Positions 1-8,446 of a DNA stretch of 64,000 nt are shown piece after piece. The notes beneath the pieces are model-generated. The model was not told the origin of the DNA. It saw only the letters and a list, made by a program, of their open reading frames with translations, and did not search any database. Location of the stretch: NCBI RefSeq assembly GCF_900102185.1, contig NZ_LT629690.1, positions 3,720,001-3,784,000 on the forward strand. The letters are read 5' to 3'. How positions within the stretch are numbered: position 1 is the first letter of the stretch; each line of letters begins with the position of its first letter. Source of the DNA: Terriglobus roseus. GTDB lineage: Bacteria; Acidobacteriota; Terriglobia; Terriglobales; Acidobacteriaceae. A program made the translations under genes and the position numbers.

Positions 1-678
1 CGTGGCTGGCTTATCCATACCGCCGACGACTTTAGGAATCTCGCGGCGCGGCGTGATCATGTTGCCCGGGTCTTCACGCTCCGGCGAAAACGCCACCAGG
101 ATGCCATCAATCTGTTCCGTTTCTTCCGGGGGAGCAATCTGTACGTTCACGCCTCGCTTCGCACCGGCTTCAGTAAGAATGCGCACCACAATCTCTTCCG
201 TCGTGCCGGGATACGTCGTGCTCTCCAGAACAATCAACTGTCCAGCACGCACATAAGGCGCAATCGCATGCACCGTCGTTTCCACATAGCTCAGGTCCGG
301 TGCATGATGCTCTGTCAGCGGCGTGGGCACGCAGATCAGCACGGCATCCATCTCTGCAATGTCTTTGAAGTCCGTCGTCGCGCGAAAGCCCTTGGCCTGC
401 GCCGCAGCAATATGTTCCGGCTCAATCCGCCATATATAGCTGGCGCCGTTGTTCAGCGTGTCGACCTTCTTCTCATCGACATCGAAGCCGGTGACGCGAA
501 AACCTTCGCTTGAGAACAGCAGCGTGAGCGGCAATCCCACATAACCCAACCCGATAATGCCAACGCGAGCCTCGCGGCTTTGAACCCGTGCTTTCCACTC
601 AGTGAGCGTGGTCACTGAGGGAACAGTCCCGCTGTTTGCAAGTGCCTGTTCGCTGTCTTCGATATTGCCTGTCGCCAT
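1..678 (-). CDS. Nucleotide-sugar 6-dehydrogenase, UDP-GlcNAc/UDP-Glc type (C-terminus cut by window edge)
   Basis: Reading the minus strand from the ATG at 678 gives 226 open codons that run off the window start. The product is the N-terminal NAD-binding half of the UDP-glucose/GDP-mannose dehydrogenase family, which oxidises C6 of a UDP-sugar to a uronic acid using two NAD+. Residues 40-50 carry the Rossmann glycine motif GLGYVG. The stretches CVPTP and STTYPGTTEE are also typical of the family. The catalytic cysteine lies in the missing C-terminal part. A short unusual extension of about 35 residues precedes the Rossmann fold. It sits 153 bp downstream of the epimerase gene on the same strand. 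That pairing is typical of surface-polysaccharide precursor synthesis (WbpA/TviB-like with WbpP/TviC-like). The exact sugar cannot be told from sequence. Confidence 0.9.
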   Translation of the reverse strand, partial: MATGNIEDSEQALANSGTVPSVTTLTEWKARVQSREARVGIIGLGYVGLPLTLLFSSEGFRVTGFDVDEKKVDTLNNGASYIWRIEPEHIAAAQAKGFRATTDFKDIAEMDAVLICVPTPLTEHHAPDLSYVETTVHAIAPYVRAGQLIVLESTTYPGTTEEIVVRILTEAGAKRGVNVQIAPPEETEQIDGILVAFSPEREDPGNMITPRREIPKVVGGMDKPAT

Positions 679-831
679 ACTGCCCCCGGAACGCACGGTT
701 TCCGCGGGCGAACCTCGCGTTGGGTGAAACCGTCATCAATGCTTTCCCCAATTTGACGCCCGGGCAGGCCTCAGGTTCCGCGTCAGCAGCGCCAAATACC
801 GCCAACGCATTCAACAAATTGAAACAAAGGG

Positions 832-1785
832 CTAAGGCCTCTTGGGAAGCTGCTCGCAGTACCACTCAACCGTTTTCTGCAGGCCCTCTTCGAAGCTGAC
901 GTGAGGCTTGTAACCAAACGCTTCCCGAGCCGCTTCAATGCTCGCCAGTGAATCCTTTACATCGCCGCGACGCTCGGGCCCATGAACAGGTTCCACCTTC
1001 GATTGCAGAAGCTCAGCGATCACGCGGTACGTCTCGTTCAACGTATGCCGCTCACCGCAGGCAACATTGAAAATCTTTCCAGCAACGTTCTCCGCGGGTG
1101 CCTCGCTTGCCAACAGGTTCGCCTGAACTGCATTCGCGACATAAGTAAAGTCGCGGCCCTGCTCGCCGTCACCAAAAATCGTTGGCTGTTCCCCCTGCAA
1201 CAGTTGCAGGATGAACTTCGCCATCACACCGGAATACTCTGAGTTCGGAACCTGCCGCGGTCCAAAGATGTTGAAGTAGCGCAGGCAGACCGTCTCCAGT
1301 CCATATACCTGCCAGTAGCTCTTCATGTAGAACTCGCCCGCCACCTTCTGCACCGGGTAGGGCGCAATGGGCATGGGAATCATCGTCTCCACACGCGGAA
1401 ACCCTGGCTGGTTGCCATATGCAGAACTGGACGCCGCATACACAACGCGCTTCACGCCTGCCGCACGCGCAGCCTCAAGCACCTCAAACGTTCCTTCAAT
1501 ATTCGCGACATGCGAACTGCGAGGATCCTTTACGCTGCGCGGCACGCTGGGAAGCGCGGCGAGATGAAAGATCACATCGACACCGTCGGCAGCCTTTGCC
1601 AACGCATCACGATCTGTCAGCGATGCTTCCGTGAACTCAATACGGTCGCGTACACCCGCAAGGTTTTCCGCAAGCCCAGTCGCAAAGTTATCCAACCCGC
1701 GCACGCGTTCACCGCGCGCCAATAGCGCATCCACCAGGTGCGAACCAATAAATCCGGCGGCGCCTGTCACCAGAACCGTTCTCAT
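832..1785 (-). CDS. NAD-dependent UDP-sugar epimerase (extended SDR, WbpP/GalE-like)
   Basis: A 317-residue extended short-chain dehydrogenase/reductase. From the chosen ATG at 1785 the protein opens directly with the beta strand and glycine motif (G8, G11, G14 in TGAAGFIG). Codons upstream to 1830 would add 15 unrelated residues, so the later start is preferred. The catalytic set is visible as SSSAYG (residues 119-124) and YPVQK (Tyr143, Lys147). The family epimerises C4 of UDP-glucose, UDP-GlcNAc or their uronic acids. The downstream dehydrogenase suggests the TviB/TviC type of pairing for surface glycan precursors. Substrate assignment is inference. Confidence 0.9.
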   Translation of the reverse strand: MRTVLVTGAAGFIGSHLVDALLARGERVRGLDNFATGLAENLAGVRDRIEFTEASLTDRDALAKAADGVDVIFHLAALPSVPRSVKDPRSSHVANIEGTFEVLEAARAAGVKRVVYAASSSAYGNQPGFPRVETMIPMPIAPYPVQKVAGEFYMKSYWQVYGLETVCLRYFNIFGPRQVPNSEYSGVMAKFILQLLQGEQPTIFGDGEQGRDFTYVANAVQANLLASEAPAENVAGKIFNVACGERHTLNETYRVIAELLQSKVEPVHGPERRGDVKDSLASIEAAREAFGYKPHVSFEEGLQKTVEWYCEQLPKRP

Positions 1786-1826
1786 AGCAATCCAGTATGC
1801 CAGCAGGACATGACAAAATGAGACAT

Positions 1827-1842
1827 GCAACTTTCTGGTTGC
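1827..1842. promoter_or_regulatory. Candidate ArsR operator 1
   Basis: Inverted repeat GCAAC-N6-GTTGC upstream of the SRPBCC/ArsR pair. The same arms and the same spacer length recur at 1873-1888, with centres 46 bp apart. This is consistent with autoregulation by the ArsR protein encoded downstream. Confidence 0.6.
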
Positions 1843-1868
1843 GTAATCTCATCGACGGTGCGATAGTT
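1840..1868 (+). promoter_or_regulatory. Possible promoter between the two operators
   Basis: A weak sigma70-like pair, TTGCGT and GATAGT, with a 17-bp spacer lies between the two palindromes. A dimer on either site would then overlap the promoter. The match to consensus is poor. Confidence 0.3.
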
Positions 1869-1872
1869 ATAT

Positions 1873-1888
1873 GCAACCGGGAGGTTGC
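1873..1888. promoter_or_regulatory. Candidate ArsR operator 2, overlapping the ribosome binding site
   Basis: Inverted repeat GCAACC-N4-GGTTGC, extended by TATAT-like flanks. The GGGAGG inside it is also the best Shine-Dalgarno for the ATG at 1893, so repressor binding and translation initiation share the same bases. Confidence 0.65.
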
Positions 1889-1892
1889 GTAT

Positions 1893-2354
1893 ATGCAGGA
1901 CTGTATCGACAAGGAAATCTTCATTGAAGCGCCCGTTTCACGCGTATGGAACGCTGTCACCAGCGCGGACGAATTCAGCGCATGGTTTGGTGTGAAGCTG
2001 GAATCAGAGTTCGCCGAGGGCGCCGCGATGGAGGGCATGATCACCAACCCGAAGTACAGCCACATCCGCCTGAAGCTGACCGTCGAAACCATCGAGCCGG
2101 AAACGCGCTTCGCCTATCGCTGGCTCCCCTACGCTCTCGATCCGGACGTGGACTATTCCGCAGAAACACCCACAACCGTTACCTTTCACTTCACTCCCGC
2201 CAATGGCGGCACACATCTGCGCGTAACGGAATGCGGCTTCGACAAGGTGCCGGAGTGGCGCCGCGAGCTAGCCTTCAAGATGAACAGCAACGGATGGGAG
2301 CAGCAGGTGGCACGTATCCAGCGCTACGTTCTCACCGGATCGCCCGATGCGTAA
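1893..2354 (+). CDS. SRPBCC (AHSA1-like) domain protein
   Basis: A 153-residue START/Bet v 1-fold protein. The opening segment DKEIFIEAPVSRVWNAVT and the later FHFTPANGGTHLRVTECGF follow the usual AHSA1-type strand pattern. The ATG at 1893 was chosen because it follows GGGAGG at good spacing and starts at the domain edge. An upstream start at 1797 would add 32 residues of unlikely sequence across the operators. The stop overlaps the ArsR start by 8 bp, so the two are translationally coupled. SRPBCC/ArsR pairs are common and the natural ligand is generally unknown. A small hydrophobic ligand is plausible. Confidence 0.85.
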   Translation: MQDCIDKEIFIEAPVSRVWNAVTSADEFSAWFGVKLESEFAEGAAMEGMITNPKYSHIRLKLTVETIEPETRFAYRWLPYALDPDVDYSAETPTTVTFHFTPANGGTHLRVTECGFDKVPEWRRELAFKMNSNGWEQQVARIQRYVLTGSPDA

Positions 2355-2691
2355 ACCAGCAGCAGCTGAACATCTGCGTCAGCAATGTGTCCCCATCTTC
2401 GCCGCATTGGGCGACGCCACACGGCTGTCATTAATGTCAAAGCTGGGCGAAGAGGGCGAGCAGTCCATCCAATCGCTGACCCAATCCACCAGCGTGACGC
2501 GACAGGCAGTAACCAAACACCTGCATGTACTGCAACGCGCGGGTCTGGTCCGCTGCCGGGAACAAGGCCGTGAAAGACACTACGGCCTCGCCCCCAACTC
2601 GCTGGACAGCGTCCGCGATTACCTGGAAGTCATCGCCCAACACTGGGACGAAACCCTGCTGCGCCTCAAAGCGCACGCAGAACGCAAATAA
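2347..2691 (+). CDS. ArsR-family winged-helix repressor
   Basis: A 114-residue ArsR/SmtB-type regulator. The helix-turn-helix region is about residues 38-75 (SIQSLTQSTSVTRQAVTKHL, then LVRCREQGRERHYGL as the wing). No metal-binding cysteine pair is seen, so a non-metal signal is likely. It overlaps the SRPBCC gene by 8 bp (ATGCGTAA). The two palindromes upstream of the pair are its probable operators. Assignment of family is firm; the inducer is unknown. Confidence 0.9.
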   Translation: MRKPAAAEHLRQQCVPIFAALGDATRLSLMSKLGEEGEQSIQSLTQSTSVTRQAVTKHLHVLQRAGLVRCREQGRERHYGLAPNSLDSVRDYLEVIAQHWDETLLRLKAHAERK

Positions 2692-2775
2692 GTGATACAA
2701 AAACGTGCAAAAAGTGCCTTTTTCGTGACCGAAAAATGCGCTCATTTGTCACAAAACACAGCAAAACAGCAAAAA

Positions 2776-2804
2776 TTCAGATTCTGACAAAGGCACGCTA
2801 TAAT
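2776..2804 (+). promoter_or_regulatory. Promoter of tRNA-Ser
   Basis: Perfect -10 TATAAT (2799-2804) preceded by TTCAGA (2776-2781) with a 17-bp spacer. It lies about 58 bp upstream of the mature tRNA, in an AT-rich stretch with no gene. Confidence 0.65.
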
Positions 2805-2862
2805 CAAACCTGTCTCGCCGTTCCGCGCTGTTTACGCGCGTTTTGAGCGCGCAAGGCTCCGC

Positions 2863-2955
2863 GGAGAGTTGGCCGAGTGGCTGAAGGCGGCGGTTTGCTA
2901 AACCGTTATAGGGTCAAAAGCTCTATCGGGGGTTCGAATCCCCCACTCTCCGCCA
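2863..2955 (+). tRNA. tRNA-Ser (anticodon GCU)
   Basis: Class II tRNA with an encoded CCA. The acceptor stem pairs GGAGAGT (2863-2869) with ACTCTCC (2945-2951), followed by discriminator G and CCA. The D-arm GGCCGAGTGGCTGAAGGC, the anticodon loop TTGCTAA (anticodon GCT), a long variable arm and the T-loop GGTTCGAATCC are all present. It decodes AGC/AGU serine codons. Confidence 0.97.
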
Positions 2956-3026
2956 GTCAGTCTCAGTTTGTTTTCGCTTTCGCGACAAGATCGCGATTTC
3001 CGCCCAAAGGTTTTTCTACGCTATTT

Positions 3027-4493
3027 TCAAGCGGTGGAGACTAAGTGAACGGTATCGCCTTGTTTTGATGTCTCCGACGAAGGAAGCGATATGGTCAGAC
3101 GTGTTCCACCTGCGCGGCGGTTTTCAGCGTGAAGGGTTCCTCCGTGGGCGCGGGTTACAGCTGCTACAAACGCGAGTCCAAGCCCGTGTCCATGTGACTC
3201 ACGCCCCTTGATTCTTCTTTCGCAGAGATGATTGGTGATCTCAGGATCAAATCCGGGGCCGTCATCTTCTATGACAAGTATTGCCATACCGTCTTCCCGG
3301 CTGAGTGAAAGTTCCACTGTGCTTGAGGAGGGGAGATGTTTCAGTTCGTTATCGAGTAGGTTGGCGATGACTCGATGAAATAGAGCCTGATCGACCATTA
3401 CCTTGATTGGACCTGCACTTCTGACGTGTATAGCGAGCCCTCTGTCGGCCATCGAGGGTTCATACAGATCGATCATGGTTCGTACTAATTGGTCGAGGTC
3501 CAACTCCGTTCGAGAGAGACGGAGCGCGTCAGCCTGAGCCTCGGCTACATCGAGTGACGTATTCAAAAATTCAGTTAAACGATCGAGATCTTCGATTGCA
3601 GTGACAATGGATTCGGTATGTTCGTTTTTCGAGTCGCTCGATAACGAAGTTTCTAACTTACTTCGAATCGCAGTCAGAGGACTTCGAATATCGTGCGACA
3701 AAGAATCTGTAATGGCGTGTAGTTGCTGGACGGTATTCTGGATCCTATCCAGCATGTAATTCAATGTCCGAGCAAGCTGGGCAATCTCGTCGTTCCCCTT
3801 AGTGTCAGGGACCCTGCTACTTAAATCGGACTGTCCAATGAGAGATGCTGCTTCGGTGATTTGGCTGACGCGGCCCAGCATCTTCCTCGTGGCGTAAAAC
3901 ACTATGAGGAAGCCTAAAAGAATGGTGACCGCACACAGAACCAGGAAGCGAATGCGAAGCTTTCTTAAAACGTGAAGTTCGTCACGTTCTGACAATCCAA
4001 GGTAGATGCTGGTTCCGTCGTCGATTCGTACCGAAGCTACTCGAAACGGAACATTCACGCCCTGAATGTTCACATCAAAGGGAACATCCTGCAGCACACG
4101 AACTGAACGGATCGCTGCGAGGGTTGCAATTCCATCTCCCGTACCAACCCAAAGCTTCGGAGGTCCAGCCTCACTGGCTTGAAGAAAGAACACGGCATCG
4201 TTTTCGCTGCCCTTGGTTTGCTGCTTATCGGGCACTTCGCGGCTCGCGAGTTCTGCTACTTCTCCGACGACTTTCTGGTAAAGGCGATCTTTAGGAGTTC
4301 GCTCAGCAACATCACTCAGTACCTCAACCTCGCCTGAAAGCCACGCGTCAGTTCGTCGCTGGATGTCTTCCGCTACAAAGCGATGCAGCATGGCGAACAC
4401 CAGTGCAGTCCCTAAGGCAAATGCCAGACTTGACCAAAGAGAAACGCGCCATGCGGCGCTCTGCATGATTGGGTTAGCCGCCCTTGAGGACAT
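3027..4493 (-). CDS. HAMP-type sensor histidine kinase
   Basis: About 488 residues. The order is a membrane helix near residues 15-35, an extracytoplasmic region of about 140 residues, a second helix near 180-200, HAMP, a HisKA domain with the phosphorylated His in SLSHDIRSPLT (about residue 267), and HATPase_c with NLLDNELKH (N box), EDDGPGF and HGLGLAF (G boxes). It is the membrane sensor partner of the regulator encoded just upstream (4474-5151). The start is uncertain: ATG at 4493 overlaps the regulator stop, ATG at 4466 would not overlap, and GTG at 4505 is also possible. The signal is unknown. The adjacent PepSY-like membrane gene suggests envelope sensing. Confidence 0.92.
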   Translation of the reverse strand: MSSRAANPIMQSAAWRVSLWSSLAFALGTALVFAMLHRFVAEDIQRRTDAWLSGEVEVLSDVAERTPKDRLYQKVVGEVAELASREVPDKQQTKGSENDAVFFLQASEAGPPKLWVGTGDGIATLAAIRSVRVLQDVPFDVNIQGVNVPFRVASVRIDDGTSIYLGLSERDELHVLRKLRIRFLVLCAVTILLGFLIVFYATRKMLGRVSQITEAASLIGQSDLSSRVPDTKGNDEIAQLARTLNYMLDRIQNTVQQLHAITDSLSHDIRSPLTAIRSKLETSLSSDSKNEHTESIVTAIEDLDRLTEFLNTSLDVAEAQADALRLSRTELDLDQLVRTMIDLYEPSMADRGLAIHVRSAGPIKVMVDQALFHRVIANLLDNELKHLPSSSTVELSLSREDGMAILVIEDDGPGFDPEITNHLCERRIKGRESHGHGLGLAFVAAVTRAHGGTLHAENRRAGGTRLTISLPSSETSKQGDTVHLVSTA

Positions 4494-5151
4494 AGCCAAC
4501 CCCACGCAGTGTCTTGATCAGTGGCTCTCGCCCTTCGGTGTCAATTTTTCCGCGAAGGCGATAGATATGGACGTCTACTACGTTGGTGTCCGGTTGAATG
4601 CGCATTCCCCAGACTTCAGTCAGCAACATGGAGCGTGTGACAACTCTCCCAGCATGGCGGCAGAGGTACTCCAGCAAGACAAACTCTTGCGGACTTAGGT
4701 TGAGAACCTCATCGCCTCGGATCGCTCGCCGCCGAAGGATATCGAGTTCAAGATCGCGGATACGAATACGTGTGGGGTCGTCGGCCGGAGGTGCATTCCG
4801 TTTGAGCAGGTTCCGTAATCTGGCGAGTAATTCTGCAACAGCGAATGGTTTCGTTAGGTAGTCATCGCCGCCGAGTTCCAGCCCTTTCACTCGGTCGTCC
4901 ACGGACCTCCGTGCCGAGAGAATCAATACCGGGCTACTGACTCCTAATTTTCGCAACTGGAGAATAAGGTCAATCCCATCCTGATCAGGTAAACCAAGAT
5001 CGATGATGAGTCCGTGATACACGTGTTTCGACGCAAGATGAGTTGCGGCTGCCGCAGTTCCTGCCGTGTGCACCTCATACCCAGCGCTTCGCAATGAGTG
5101 CTCGACAACATTCTGAATATCGAGTTCGTCCTCAACAAGCAGGATCCGCAT
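4474..5151 (-). CDS. OmpR/PhoB-family response regulator
   Basis: A 225-residue two-domain regulator. The receiver domain has the acidic pair in LLVEDELD, the phospho-acceptor Asp in IIDLGLPDQDG and the Lys in LTKPFAVAEL. The C-terminal winged helix contains LNLSPQEFVLLEYLCRHAGRVV and VDVHIYRLRGKI. It is transcribed with the downstream kinase, with which it probably overlaps. The PepSY-like gene lies 27 bp upstream on the same strand. The divergent polyketide synthase promoter region lies 5' of that three-gene unit, so it may be a target, which is inference. Confidence 0.95.
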   Translation of the reverse strand: MRILLVEDELDIQNVVEHSLRSAGYEVHTAGTAAAATHLASKHVYHGLIIDLGLPDQDGIDLILQLRKLGVSSPVLILSARRSVDDRVKGLELGGDDYLTKPFAVAELLARLRNLLKRNAPPADDPTRIRIRDLELDILRRRAIRGDEVLNLSPQEFVLLEYLCRHAGRVVTRSMLLTEVWGMRIQPDTNVVDVHIYRLRGKIDTEGREPLIKTLRGVGYVLKGG

Positions 5152-5178
5152 GAAGCCTCGTCCTATCGCGTATGACGA

Positions 5179-5646
5179 TCAAAGCAGGAGAAGCGCCAGT
5201 GGACACACAATCCCTGCAAGCAACACTCCTGCAACTACCAGCTTACGACGCGCATACTTCCAAGCCAACACGATGCCTGTACACGTCGAAAGTGTCAATG
5301 ACAAGGCTGTTGCGGCGAAGAAGATCTTCGTCGGGAGAGGGTTAGGCGGTGGTGGAGATGAAGGCGATGGAGATGGCTTCGGCGCCTCTGGTTTTGGAGA
5401 ATCGGCCTTTGGAGCTGCAGGGGGTACAGCCTCTCGTTTCGGCATATACAGCGTGCCTTTTTTATGTAGTTGCGAGAGGTGTACCAGAATCGCAGGAGGC
5501 ACATACGAGCTTCCACGGGTGGTTTCGTGAAAGCTGAACATCTGCAATCCGCCCGTGATGGCAAAGAAGAGGATGGTTGGAGCGAAGAACACGCCAAGGT
5601 AGTTATGCGTCAACCGTATTGCTTTGAGAGTGTTCGCAGATATCAT
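5179..5646 (-). CDS. Small PepSY-associated-type membrane protein with Pro-rich linker
   Basis: About 155 residues from the ATG at 5646; a TTG at 5667 would add seven residues. The N-terminal helix region IRLTHNYLGVFFAPTILFFAITGGLQMF has the pattern of PepSY-associated TM proteins. A roughly 40-residue linker rich in Pro, Ser and Lys follows, with a run of Pro and Ser near residue 95. Two hydrophobic helices close the protein (FFAATALSLTLSTCTGIVLAW and VAGVLLAGIVCPLALLLL). It is much shorter than full PepSY transporters and lacks a complete PepSY domain. It heads the unit with the regulator and kinase and may modulate the kinase. Function is not known. Confidence 0.7.
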   Translation of the reverse strand: MISANTLKAIRLTHNYLGVFFAPTILFFAITGGLQMFSFHETTRGSSYVPPAILVHLSQLHKKGTLYMPKREAVPPAAPKADSPKPEAPKPSPSPSSPPPPNPLPTKIFFAATALSLTLSTCTGIVLAWKYARRKLVVAGVLLAGIVCPLALLLL

Positions 5647-5988
5647 TCCCCAGCCGCTTTCATCCAAGACTTAAAGTTCAGACCGAGGCAGTGTCAGATC
5701 CATAACCGGTCCATACATCTGCATCTTCCTGATTTCTCTGTACCGTAGCACGTCATCGTTGCGATCCAGTCGAGAGCATTTGCGATATGGCCTCGCATGA
5801 ACGAATCGTCATCGTTTGCGTTCTGTGCGAGTGCTATCAAAGGAACGGAAGCCGCGTCTCAACGAACAGCTATTGGTTTCGGTATGAGAAATCGAAAGGC
5901 GGCTCATCCGATGGCCGCAGTAAGAGGCACAGCCCTCTTCTAAGAGAAACGAACCTTTAACCATTCTCAGACTGAGGTCGATTGTTTC
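5647..5988. other. Divergent intergenic region, sensor unit versus PKS cluster
   Basis: About 340 bp between the start of the PepSY-like gene (minus) and the type III PKS gene (plus). It must hold both promoters. I see no convincing -35/-10 pair, terminator or strong palindrome. Confidence 0.5.
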
Positions 5989-7050
5989 ATGACTACGGCT
6001 TATCTCAATCGCATCGCAACAGCGGTCCCGGAACATGATGTGCACGCGGACTTCGCTGTCTTTGCAGAACAGATGCTTAGCGATCCACGAGTTCGATCCG
6101 TCTTTCGGCGTATGACGAGTCGCGCGGACATTGCACATCGTTACTCCTTTCTTGATCCGCGGATAGATCCGGGTAAGTTTTCATCGCATGATGCGCGGAA
6201 GTTTTACCGGCTAGGTAACTTTCCCAATACTTCGCAGCGGATGGAGCTCTTTGAGCAGACAGCGCCAGTCTTGATGCGCCAAACGATCGACCGGCTCGCA
6301 CTCACAGAGGAGGAGCGCCTGGGCATCAGCCACGTCGTGGTGACTTGCTGCACAGGGCTCTATGCACCGGGCCTCGACTTCGAAATTCTCCAGCATCTCA
6401 ACCTTTCAACTCACGTCGAACGTACGATGGTTGGCTTTATGGGTTGCTATGCCGCCATCAATGGGCTGAAGCTGGCGCGACACATAGTCCGCTCAGACCC
6501 GAACGCGAATGTGTTGATGCTGAACCTTGAGCTGTGTACGCTGCATTTCCAGGAGACGCAAGACCTGGAACAGGTTCTGTCATTTCTGGTATTTGCAGAT
6601 GGGGCCGCAGCCAGCCTTATTTCTGCGCGACAGTCAGGCATTGCGATCGACAGCTTCAAAGCCGTGATGGTTCCCGATACGCAAGACCTGATTACCTGGA
6701 AGATTCGTGGTCAGGGCTTTGACATGCTTCTTTCTGGAAAGGTTCCAGCGGCATTGGGGCACGCGCTCGGTGGAACTGAACTCATGGAGGAACGTGATGC
6801 CATCGATTTATGGGCAGTGCATCCCGGCGGACGAACGGTTCTTGACGCAGTTGAAAAAGGGCTGGAACTTCCTCCAGAAGTACTGACTGCCTCGCGTGAA
6901 ATTCTTTCCGAGTTCGGTAATATGTCGTCGGCAACGGTAATGTTTGTGTTGCAGCGACTGATGGAACAGGCGCAACCGGGGCAGCGTGGCTGCGCCATGG
7001 CGTTTGGTCCAGGACTCACTGCGGAGACGATGCGTTTTCATGCGGTCTAG
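5989..7050 (+). CDS. Type III polyketide synthase (chalcone synthase fold)
   Basis: A 353-residue homodimeric ketosynthase-like enzyme that condenses malonyl-CoA extender units onto an acyl-CoA starter. The catalytic triad is readable: Cys153 in GFMGCYAAING, His278 in WAVHPGGRTVLDA and Asn311 in SEFGNMSSATV. The segment VVTCCTGLYAPGLDFEI and the FADGAAASLI strand are typical of bacterial members. Length matches the family. It heads a plus-strand unit with a methyltransferase (11-bp overlap) and a membrane protein. Products in related clusters are alkylresorcinols, alkylpyrones or phenolic quinone lipids. The starter unit cannot be read from sequence. Confidence 0.95.
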   Translation: MTTAYLNRIATAVPEHDVHADFAVFAEQMLSDPRVRSVFRRMTSRADIAHRYSFLDPRIDPGKFSSHDARKFYRLGNFPNTSQRMELFEQTAPVLMRQTIDRLALTEEERLGISHVVVTCCTGLYAPGLDFEILQHLNLSTHVERTMVGFMGCYAAINGLKLARHIVRSDPNANVLMLNLELCTLHFQETQDLEQVLSFLVFADGAAASLISARQSGIAIDSFKAVMVPDTQDLITWKIRGQGFDMLLSGKVPAALGHALGGTELMEERDAIDLWAVHPGGRTVLDAVEKGLELPPEVLTASREILSEFGNMSSATVMFVLQRLMEQAQPGQRGCAMAFGPGLTAETMRFHAV

Positions 7051-7750
7051 CCCATCCCTCGATCTGAGTAAACGAGTCTCTCCGCGTGAACTGCCGGAGT
7101 TAATGGATGGCGACTGCACGTATGAAGAGTTTCGCGACTGTCTGCGTAGTCTGCAGAAGATCAATCGCTGGCTGCTTGGCTATAGGCCCACATTGCGTTG
7201 GTTGGAGCACATGCCTCGCCAGAGTAATGCGGTCCATATTCTCGATGTGGGAAGCGGCGGTGGCGATCTTCTAAGAACAATCGTTCATTGGGCTGATAGG
7301 CGACAGATCAAAGTCGATTTGACCGGAATTGATCTGAATCCATATGCTGCCCGCGCAGCATCCGAGTTCACCGCCGCGCGGTACAACATCAGATGGGTTA
7401 CGGGAGATGCGATGGCCTACCAGCCTGCGAATCCCGTGGACATTGCGGTCAGTTCACTGATGGCACATCATCTGGAAGATGACGAGATCGTTGCGCTTTT
7501 GCAATGGCTCGATAGGAATGTCCGTGCCGGTTGGTTCATCAATGATCTAGAACGAAGTGAACGGAGTCTTCGCATGTTTGGGCTGGTGCCCTGGCATCCA
7601 ATTGTCCGGCACGACGGTCCTGTTTCATTTCGACGAGCATTCTTGCGTGATGACTGGTTGCGTCTGCTCGATGCGGCAGAGATTCCTCTCGACTCGGTCA
7701 CGATTGAAAACTGGCGGCCAGGGCGGCTATGCGTTGGACGGTGGAAGTGA
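7040..7750 (+). CDS. SAM-dependent methyltransferase of the PKS cluster
   Basis: A 236-residue class I methyltransferase with motif I at residues 67-76 (ILDVGSGGGD), an acidic residue ending strand 2 (DLTGIDLN) and GDAMAYQ as the motif III region. The ATG at 7040 overlaps the PKS stop by 11 bp. The longer reading from 6986 would run far into the PKS gene. Tight coupling to the PKS suggests it methylates the polyketide product, as SrsB does in Streptomyces phenolic-lipid synthesis. That substrate is inferred from position only. Confidence 0.9.
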   Translation: MRSSPSLDLSKRVSPRELPELMDGDCTYEEFRDCLRSLQKINRWLLGYRPTLRWLEHMPRQSNAVHILDVGSGGGDLLRTIVHWADRRQIKVDLTGIDLNPYAARAASEFTAARYNIRWVTGDAMAYQPANPVDIAVSSLMAHHLEDDEIVALLQWLDRNVRAGWFINDLERSERSLRMFGLVPWHPIVRHDGPVSFRRAFLRDDWLRLLDAAEIPLDSVTIENWRPGRLCVGRWK

Positions 7751-8421
7751 TGGAGATCGCCAATGCGCGCGCTCATGCTTCGGAACGAGGTAGGGGAGCA
7801 TCTGGACCTATTCATCCTCGCTTCAAGATCACCCTATGGACGACTCTAGGCCTCGTCGTTCTATTTGTCTTCATTACCTCCGAACTCCTCCTGATCACTG
7901 ACTACCCGATGTATCACGCCTATCGTTTGCAGGTGATTGCGGATCGTCACTTGCTTATTCCGCACACGATTGCTGGCACTCTTGCATTGCTCGTTGGTCC
8001 AGTTAACTTCTCGTCGCGGATACGCAGGTGGCAGCCCAAGGTTCATCGCGCCTTGGGTTACATCTATGTGGTCTCAGTCTTTGTTGGTTCTTTTACGGGC
8101 ATTACTCTCGCTGTGGGGCGTCCGGGCTTACCGGGAACGTCGATGCAATCTGCCGCTTGGATGGTCTGCACCCTTGTCGCACTCATCACGGCACGAAACC
8201 ATCAATTCACAAAGCACCGCCAATGGATGGCGCGCTCATATGCGGTGACCTTTACCTTCGTCTCAAGCCGTGTGTTGAATCTGTGGCCACGCTATTGGAG
8301 CCATCTTGGCGATGTGCTCTCCGCTGTGGGAGTCATTGCGTTTACGCTAGCGTCTCTATTGATCGTAGATCTGGCACTGGATTGGCACGAACTCACCAGT
8401 CAGCGCAATCCATCGCGCTAA
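7750..8421 (+). CDS. DUF2306-type membrane protein
   Basis: A 223-residue protein with about six hydrophobic helices, the first starting near residue 28 (ITLWTTLGLVVLFVFITSEL). HTIAGTLALLVGPVNFSSRIRR and HRALGYIYVVSVFVGSFTG are the conserved segments of DUF2306, with histidines next to membrane helices. Its ATG overlaps the methyltransferase stop (TGATG at 7748-7752). An earlier in-frame ATG at 7729 is less likely. The family has no established function. Conserved membrane histidines would fit a haem or redox role, which is speculation. Confidence 0.8.
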   Translation: MEIANARAHASERGRGASGPIHPRFKITLWTTLGLVVLFVFITSELLLITDYPMYHAYRLQVIADRHLLIPHTIAGTLALLVGPVNFSSRIRRWQPKVHRALGYIYVVSVFVGSFTGITLAVGRPGLPGTSMQSAAWMVCTLVALITARNHQFTKHRQWMARSYAVTFTFVSSRVLNLWPRYWSHLGDVLSAVGVIAFTLASLLIVDLALDWHELTSQRNPSR

Positions 8422-8446
8422 GCGTCATCGAATGTAGTTAGCAGGA

